From Udeniomyces pyricola (lineage: Eukaryota > Basidiomycota > Tremellomycetes > Cystofilobasidiales > Mrakiaceae): a stretch of DNA of 64,000 nt. Numbering within the stretch: the stretch's first letter is position 1; each line of letters begins with the position of its first letter. The DNA is taken from contig BCIK01000001.1 of NCBI GenBank assembly GCA_039545295.1, forward strand, positions 868,001 to 932,000, in the 5' to 3' direction. The translations under genes and the position numbers were made by a program. Positions 59,262-64,000 of the stretch are shown here, piece by piece. The notes beneath the pieces are model-generated. The model made no database searches, was not told the DNA's origin, and worked only from the letters and a program-made list of their open reading frames with translations.

Positions 59262-61233
59262 TCAGAGCCAAGGCCAAAGAAGAGATGATGCTTTCTGCCC
59301 CACTCTGAAGCTGACGAGGAAAGGGGGGGGGGGGTTTGAACAGCTGGAACGGAAGGAGGTAAGGAGCAACAAGCACGCACCTCAAGTGCGATTCGTAGAA
59401 ACGAATCAGGGGTTGAGGGCAACGTTTCTTGACCAGAGAGTCGCGTACTCGGTGTCTGGAGCCATCCTTACTGTTAAGGTGGGTGGGACAAAACGATGAC
59501 GCACACACACACACACACACAAAAGTGACAGGATTGAGACGACGAACAGACGTAGTCCTTTTGGTCAATCTTTCTCAAGGACCGCGAGCGAGGCAAACCG
59601 ACGATCTGACCAAAGGGCGGCGTACTTACAGCGTCAAAAACACCCAGAGACCATCCTGACCATCCTCCATTTTCTCGACGGTATCAATTCGATCGACAAT
59701 CTCTTCCCAATCGTGATTGGGCGACATGTAATGCTCCATCCCACCTCGACAGCCCTCAGGCCCACTCGCGCGACTCTTTCTCGGCTTGACTTTGGCGCTG
59801 TCCCCGACGGGGTCATCGGTCCCCCGTTTGTCGACGGCCATGTCAGGTTCGTTGTCGTCGGAGGATTCGTCTTCCGGATCTCGCACCGTAGTGGAGGTTA
59901 GCTTGGACTTGGCCTGGTGACTGGCTGATCGAGATGATGCCACGAGGGACGCCTCTGAAGCAGGCTTCAACCTCGTTTTACTCGTAGACGAAGAAGCACC
60001 GTCCTTGTCGCTTTTCGATTCCCCTCCATGATTCCCATCACTCACTGGCTTAGGCTGACCCGCCACGACTTCCTCTACCGGTTTCTTCTCATTCACTCGC
60101 TTCTTTGAGTCCAAGTCGCGGCTATTGCCTTCTTCCTCCCCTGCTTCTGCAGCAGCCCGGGACGTACGCGCCCGCTTCTTGCTCGTCGACGTTGAGGACG
60201 CGTCATCGGGTTTGGTTCGTGTGTTCTTCTTGGTGGATATGGGAGGAGCTTTCCGCTTGATCGGGTGGATGGTCTCACCTCTGGGCACGCGGGTCGAACG
60301 TCGGTCGTGCTTCTGATCTTTCCAGAACTCTTCAAGGATCTCCGCACATCCGTCTAAGTTTCTGAGTGAGTCATCGTTGAGACCATGATTTTCGAATCGG
60401 TGGTAAGGGAGGTTGAAGGGATAGGTTGAGAATGAAGGAGAAAAGAAGGAAAGAAGGAAGGCGTTGTGAGTTGTTTGACGTCGCGTCGTCAGTGACGGGC
60501 AGACTATCAAGTCTAGCTGAGGAAGAAGGAACATATGGGAACCACATCTCACTCTTCTGGCTCCCTAATTCAAACCACAAATTCACGTCAAAGGTCAAAT
60601 CCAGAGGGTTCCCAGTGAGACAAGGCCGTACGAATACCAGTGGGGCAACGAGCGCGTCTTGAAAGGGTTGAGAGATCTGGACGCGTCGTTTCCTCTTCTT
60701 GAACGATACCGAATGATGGGGATCTTGGCAGAGGACGTACCAGGTCCATTCGGATTGGCTAGGATACCCTTCCCAGACGATTTGATAAGCCCATACTTTC
60801 TGTTCAAGGAGACCAAGGAAGAGCTTAGTGAGATTGTCGGAAGAGCGTGATGGGTTAAGGAGCGAGAAGAAGAGAAGGGAAGAGAGCGAGCGCGTACAGG
60901 TCTGAGCCGGCCAAACTCGGCAGCCCTGATGCGGTTGACGGTAAAGACTGGGAAAAGATGGGAGAGAAGGACAACAGGATAAAAGATATAGAGAGAAAGA
61001 GAGAGACGGGACGACGATTGATCTACGCGTTAACTCGGCAAGATCGATGGTATGGGGAGGTGATTCAGGGATTCTTGTAACCCTTCGGCCGTATAGAGGC
61101 CGGAAGGAAACGAGCTCACGGCCTGACCTTCGGTGTCGGGTTCCTCTTGCTCTTCTTCCTCGAGCTCGCCAATGGGCTCGTCTGGTTTCGGATCGGAAGT
61201 AGAGGTTTTGGGGGAGAGAGGGGACCTGGCCAT
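59262..61233 (-). CDS. HP1: HP1/Swi6-type chromodomain and chromoshadow protein
   Basis: Seven exons (61233-61128, 60947-60898, 60799-60741, 60564-60553, 60361-59630, 59470-59381, 59310-59262) give 365 residues. An acidic N-terminus (EEEEQEEPDTE) leads into a chromodomain at 36-95: VFTVNRIRA, QIVWEGYPSQSEWTWEPEEN, then LDGCAEILEEFW. The methyl-lysine cage is probably Phe38, Trp61 and Tyr64. A basic hinge rich in KKRART-like clusters follows. The C-terminal exons form the chromoshadow domain: DWEEIVDRIDTVE, DGLWVFLTLKDGSRHRVRDS, then CPQPLIRFYESHL. This is the reader of H3K9 methylation in heterochromatin. The EPEE of the chromodomain is encoded by a 12-nt exon. The last exon acceptor is chosen for frame; the final 15 residues are less certain. 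Confidence 0.92.
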
Positions 61234-62410
61234 GACTGACGAAGGTTGAGGTGGTGGGAGTAGCGTAGGGATGGTGTGAATAGGTTGAGGTTGTGGAGAA
61301 GGCGAGATCTCTGACGTCTGACGATCTGACGTTTGGGGGATCTCATCAGCTCATCAGCTGGATCGATCGCCTTCGAACATGACCTACCTCGATAGAGGCG
61401 CTGTCATTGCAGAGAGCAAGGCGTACGAGCTGTGCCACGTGCCACGCAATCCCTTCTGACAAGGCGGTGACAGGTGGGCGCCGAGCTATGTTGAACATGC
61501 ATGTGACTCTGTGGGCTGTAAGCCGGGCATGTCCTCTAGTTCTTTTTCCAGTCTTTTCATTCTAATACCAACCTGTATATGAAGCTCGCGTGAGGGCAAA
61601 GCTAGCAAAGCCTAGGCCGTTTTAGAATACAATCCGACGTCTGCCTCACCTGGTCAAAGTTATTATAATAGCAAACTGCTACGTCCATCGAACTGCCCAC
61701 CATCCGCCACCTTTATAATCCGACGAGGGCTGAATCTCGTTTGCAGGGTGAGTGTCGTTGAGTTTCTCATCCCTTAACGCGTACAGTCGATATCAGACGG
61801 CAGTCTATCGCCCAAGATTGTCGAAATGATCTCATGGTCGTTCGACGTTCGAGGTTCGCTCGTGCAGAGATGGCGCACCTCGTTCCTGTGCTGATCGCAT
61901 CAGCCCCCTTCCATGATCCAACATGATCCTTTCACGTTATTCCCCGATCGGCGCCATCTCTACACTACCCAGTTCAATTCTTGCGTCACCTTAACTCGCC
62001 AATCATCACCACACACTATACGCACAGTACCCAGCGTCCCATCCTTACCCTCTTCCATCGTCATTGTATTCAATCAGCTGTGAGTGATCGCCCCCGTTTG
62101 CGTGGACACTCGGTTCATCAACAAGCGAAGAAGCCGTGAAACCGAGGATCGTGTCAACTCATGTTTCCCTTCTCATGATGCGCACTAGTTAATCATTTTA
62201 GTTCCTTCCTCGGCCTTCTTCCCTCCTCCATCGACCATCCACCTGCACCTTCATCGCTCTCGCTTCCAGTTTACTCCCTCACCCGAGGCATCTCGTCTAC
62301 ATTTGTCCAGCTTCCTCATCGACATCGCATACACCCTTGGCCTCAACCACCTCACGCCCTCATCGGCCCCATCTTACTTCCCACGCCACCAACGCTCACC
62401 ACACACAGCC
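61234..62410. promoter_or_regulatory. Divergent promoter region between HP1 and the KIKF gene
   Basis: A 1.2-kb interval. Close to HP1 there are three CTGACG copies at 61311, 61318 and 61326 (two within TGACGT, a CRE-like core), then a CACGTG E-box near 61436. No gene is supported. Confidence 0.45.
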
Positions 62411-64000
62411 ATGTCGACGCTCCTATCGCCCGCTTTCTCGTCTGCCCAAGCGAATACTGCCCCTCTCTGGCAGCCATCCTCCTTAGCAACGGCCTCCACA
62501 GGACGTAAAGGCGGTATCTTAGTACGTCGACACTGCTCTATCTCCTGTTTCCGATTGCCGTACATGCGACGCAGCCTGCTGAGAGCGGCGATTCCCTTGG
62601 CGACAAGGGCATGACCGCAGGGATGGAGGCTAGCCCAAATGCACAGCCGCTGCCCGTCGCCCTCGCTAATACATGATGTCCTTCCTTGTTTCCTTTCCTT
62701 GTCTCTCTGGTCTACCCCTTCCAACATTTGCTCCCGTGTCCTGTGTCCTTCTCAGCTCAAACCCTCCTCGCCTACCTCCACGTCCGTTCCCCTCCCAGTA
62801 CCGATGTCTGGCTCGCCCGCGGGTTCCCATGAGTCCCTCCCTTCGAATGCTTCGACCACCTCGGATCCTCGGTCACCCATCACTCCCGCCATACCTGCTA
62901 ACAACCTTCCGCCTCCGCCTCCAATCGCTTCCCGCAAGATCAAGTTTGCCCCTCTGCCCGATCCACGCACGTTTCAACGCTCGCTCTCCACCGGCCGTAA
63001 CATCAAGTTTGCTGCCACCCTGGGTCCGGGAGGCGAGCGCTCGACGCAGCTGCAAGAGCAGGGCGTTGGACGACAGGGCGAAGCCGACGACTCGGCGCTG
63101 ACCGACGATGACGACGACGACGATGACGGCGATGGTCAGGAAGACAGGGTGCGACGAAGCAGCTTGCTCGGATCCTCCTGGGGCAAGTCCACCAAGAAGA
63201 TCCTCACTCTCGGCCTATCCTCTTCAAGCTCGTCTGGCAGCAAAAATCTGGCTCGCACTAGTTCGCTCGAGTCCAATGTTGGAAGCGACATCTCGCGTTC
63301 CCTCTCCAATCTCACCCGATCTCTCACGCCCTCCTCGCCCGCCCTTAATGGTAGCTCTCGCGACAAGAAGCGTCGCCCTTCATCAACCTCGGTAGATCTT
63401 TCGGCCACGCAGCAGAAACTTCTTGCTTCTCTCTCGCCAACTACGCCGACAACCTCGCGCGATCGATCGTCCTCGCCCTCAGGTCGGGAAGGAGGTAGCA
63501 AACGATACTCGGCCTCCTCGTTAGATCCTGCGGATGCGTCAATGCTCTCAACGAGTCCCAGGAGCCCTGTTGGTATAAAATTGCTCAATGGCAAAGTCTA
63601 CGGGGGCCGAGGAAGGGAAGCCATCGAAAAGGCTGAGCAGGAGGCGCTGAAAGGGGAAGACTTCCGCGAGTGGACCAGCAGTGGTGGCATGGGTAGCGTA
63701 AGCAGAAGTGGTGGTCCAGATGAAGATGATGGGAGTGGTGAGTTTCTCTTATCCAGTCATCTGGAATCTGCTGGCTGGCATCTCAAGTGGCAAGCTCCTT
63801 ATGCATTCGCGTATACTTTGTGTCTATGGCATCCTAAATCACTCTACACCCCCTTTCACTTCCTTCTCCTCTCCCATCATCTTTGATGCTCATGTCTAGG
63901 GATGGCCTGGCTCAAAAAACGACGGGAAGCCCGTGAAAAAGAAGAACGTGAACGTCAGCAAGATGCCGCGTTTTCTTCCTCGCTCGAAAGCACGAGCTCC
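62411..64000 (+). CDS. Unknown protein with two KIKF motifs (5' part; runs off the window)
   Basis: Exons 62411-62521, 62756-63737 and 63900 onward; the last continues past the edge. The visible part is about 398 residues. A short N-terminus (MSTLLSPAFSSAQANTAPLW) precedes a Pro/Ser-rich segment. RKIKFAPLPDPRTF follows, and 20 residues later GRNIKFAATLG. An Asp run, WGKSTKKILTLGL and a Ser-rich region come next, then a charged stretch, NGKVYGGRGREAIEKAEQEA, ending GMAWLKKRREAREKEERERQ. Basic-Ile-x-Phe is the form of a PP1-docking (RVxF) motif, so PP1 binding is an inference. The RK(I/V)xFAPLPDPR block recurs in fungal proteins of unknown function as far as I can recall. The family is not named. 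Confidence 0.75.

Overview
The window is nuclear DNA of a fungus, most likely a basidiomycete with yeast-like gene architecture. Genes are packed on both strands, and most are broken by many short GT-AG introns (up to 20 per gene). The gene set also fits: an HP1-type chromodomain protein, a CFIm68/CPSF6-like RRM protein, KAR9, a REG1-type PP1 regulator and a TKL-class kinase with a C1-like finger. I assign it to Basidiomycota from architecture and gene content only; I cannot name a genus. There are no rRNA or tRNA genes, CRISPR arrays, phages or transposons that I can support. The few N bases (3460, 29842, 29854, 51569, 51582, 51608, 57854, 57860) sit in or next to G/C-rich runs and look like consensus failures.

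I rebuilt 21 protein genes exon by exon by joining reading frames across splice sites, checking phase and requiring the protein family to read through. Left part (1-17 kb): an MIT/coiled-coil protein resembling NRBF2/Atg38 (+), a REG1-like PP1 regulatory subunit (-), a VPS9+CUE Rab5-type exchange factor (+), a putative extracellular glycoprotein (-) and the ribosome-biogenesis factor CMS1 (+). Middle (17-35 kb): a 21-exon DDHD phospholipase (-), the mitochondrial Fe-S co-chaperone HSC20/JAC1 (-), a small unknown protein (+), mitochondrial EF-Ts (-), a single-pass membrane protein (-), U1-70K (-) and the TRAMP zinc-knuckle protein AIR (+). Right part (35-64 kb): a TKL-like kinase with a C-terminal zinc finger (-), a cytochrome b5/acyl-CoA dehydrogenase fusion (-), an F-box/RCC1 protein like SAF1 (-), KAR9 (+), the KEOPS subunit PCC1 (-), ARP3 (-), a CFIm68-like RRM protein (+), an HP1 homologue (-), and the 5' part of an unknown protein with two KIKF motifs (+).

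There is no operon logic, but functions recur: RNA processing (U1-70K, AIR, CFIm68-like, CMS1), mitochondria (EF-Ts, HSC20), membrane and endosome traffic (VPS9, NRBF2-like, DDHD lipase), cytoskeleton (KAR9, ARP3) and PP1 signalling (REG1-like, KIKF protein). U1-70K and AIR, SAF1 and KAR9, ARP3 and the RRM gene, and HP1 and the KIKF gene are divergent pairs with shared promoters.

The most unusual signals concern splicing and promoters. The DDHD lipase needs a 2-nt and a 5-nt microexon to read through its conserved domain. The long last intron of U1-70K holds two related hairpins, one with a G-U pair that only works on the sense RNA strand. The U1-70K/AIR promoter has a 16-bp perfect palindrome next to a helically spaced AGCGCT array. 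Poly-C runs of 12 to 44 nt lie mostly on the sense strand of introns.
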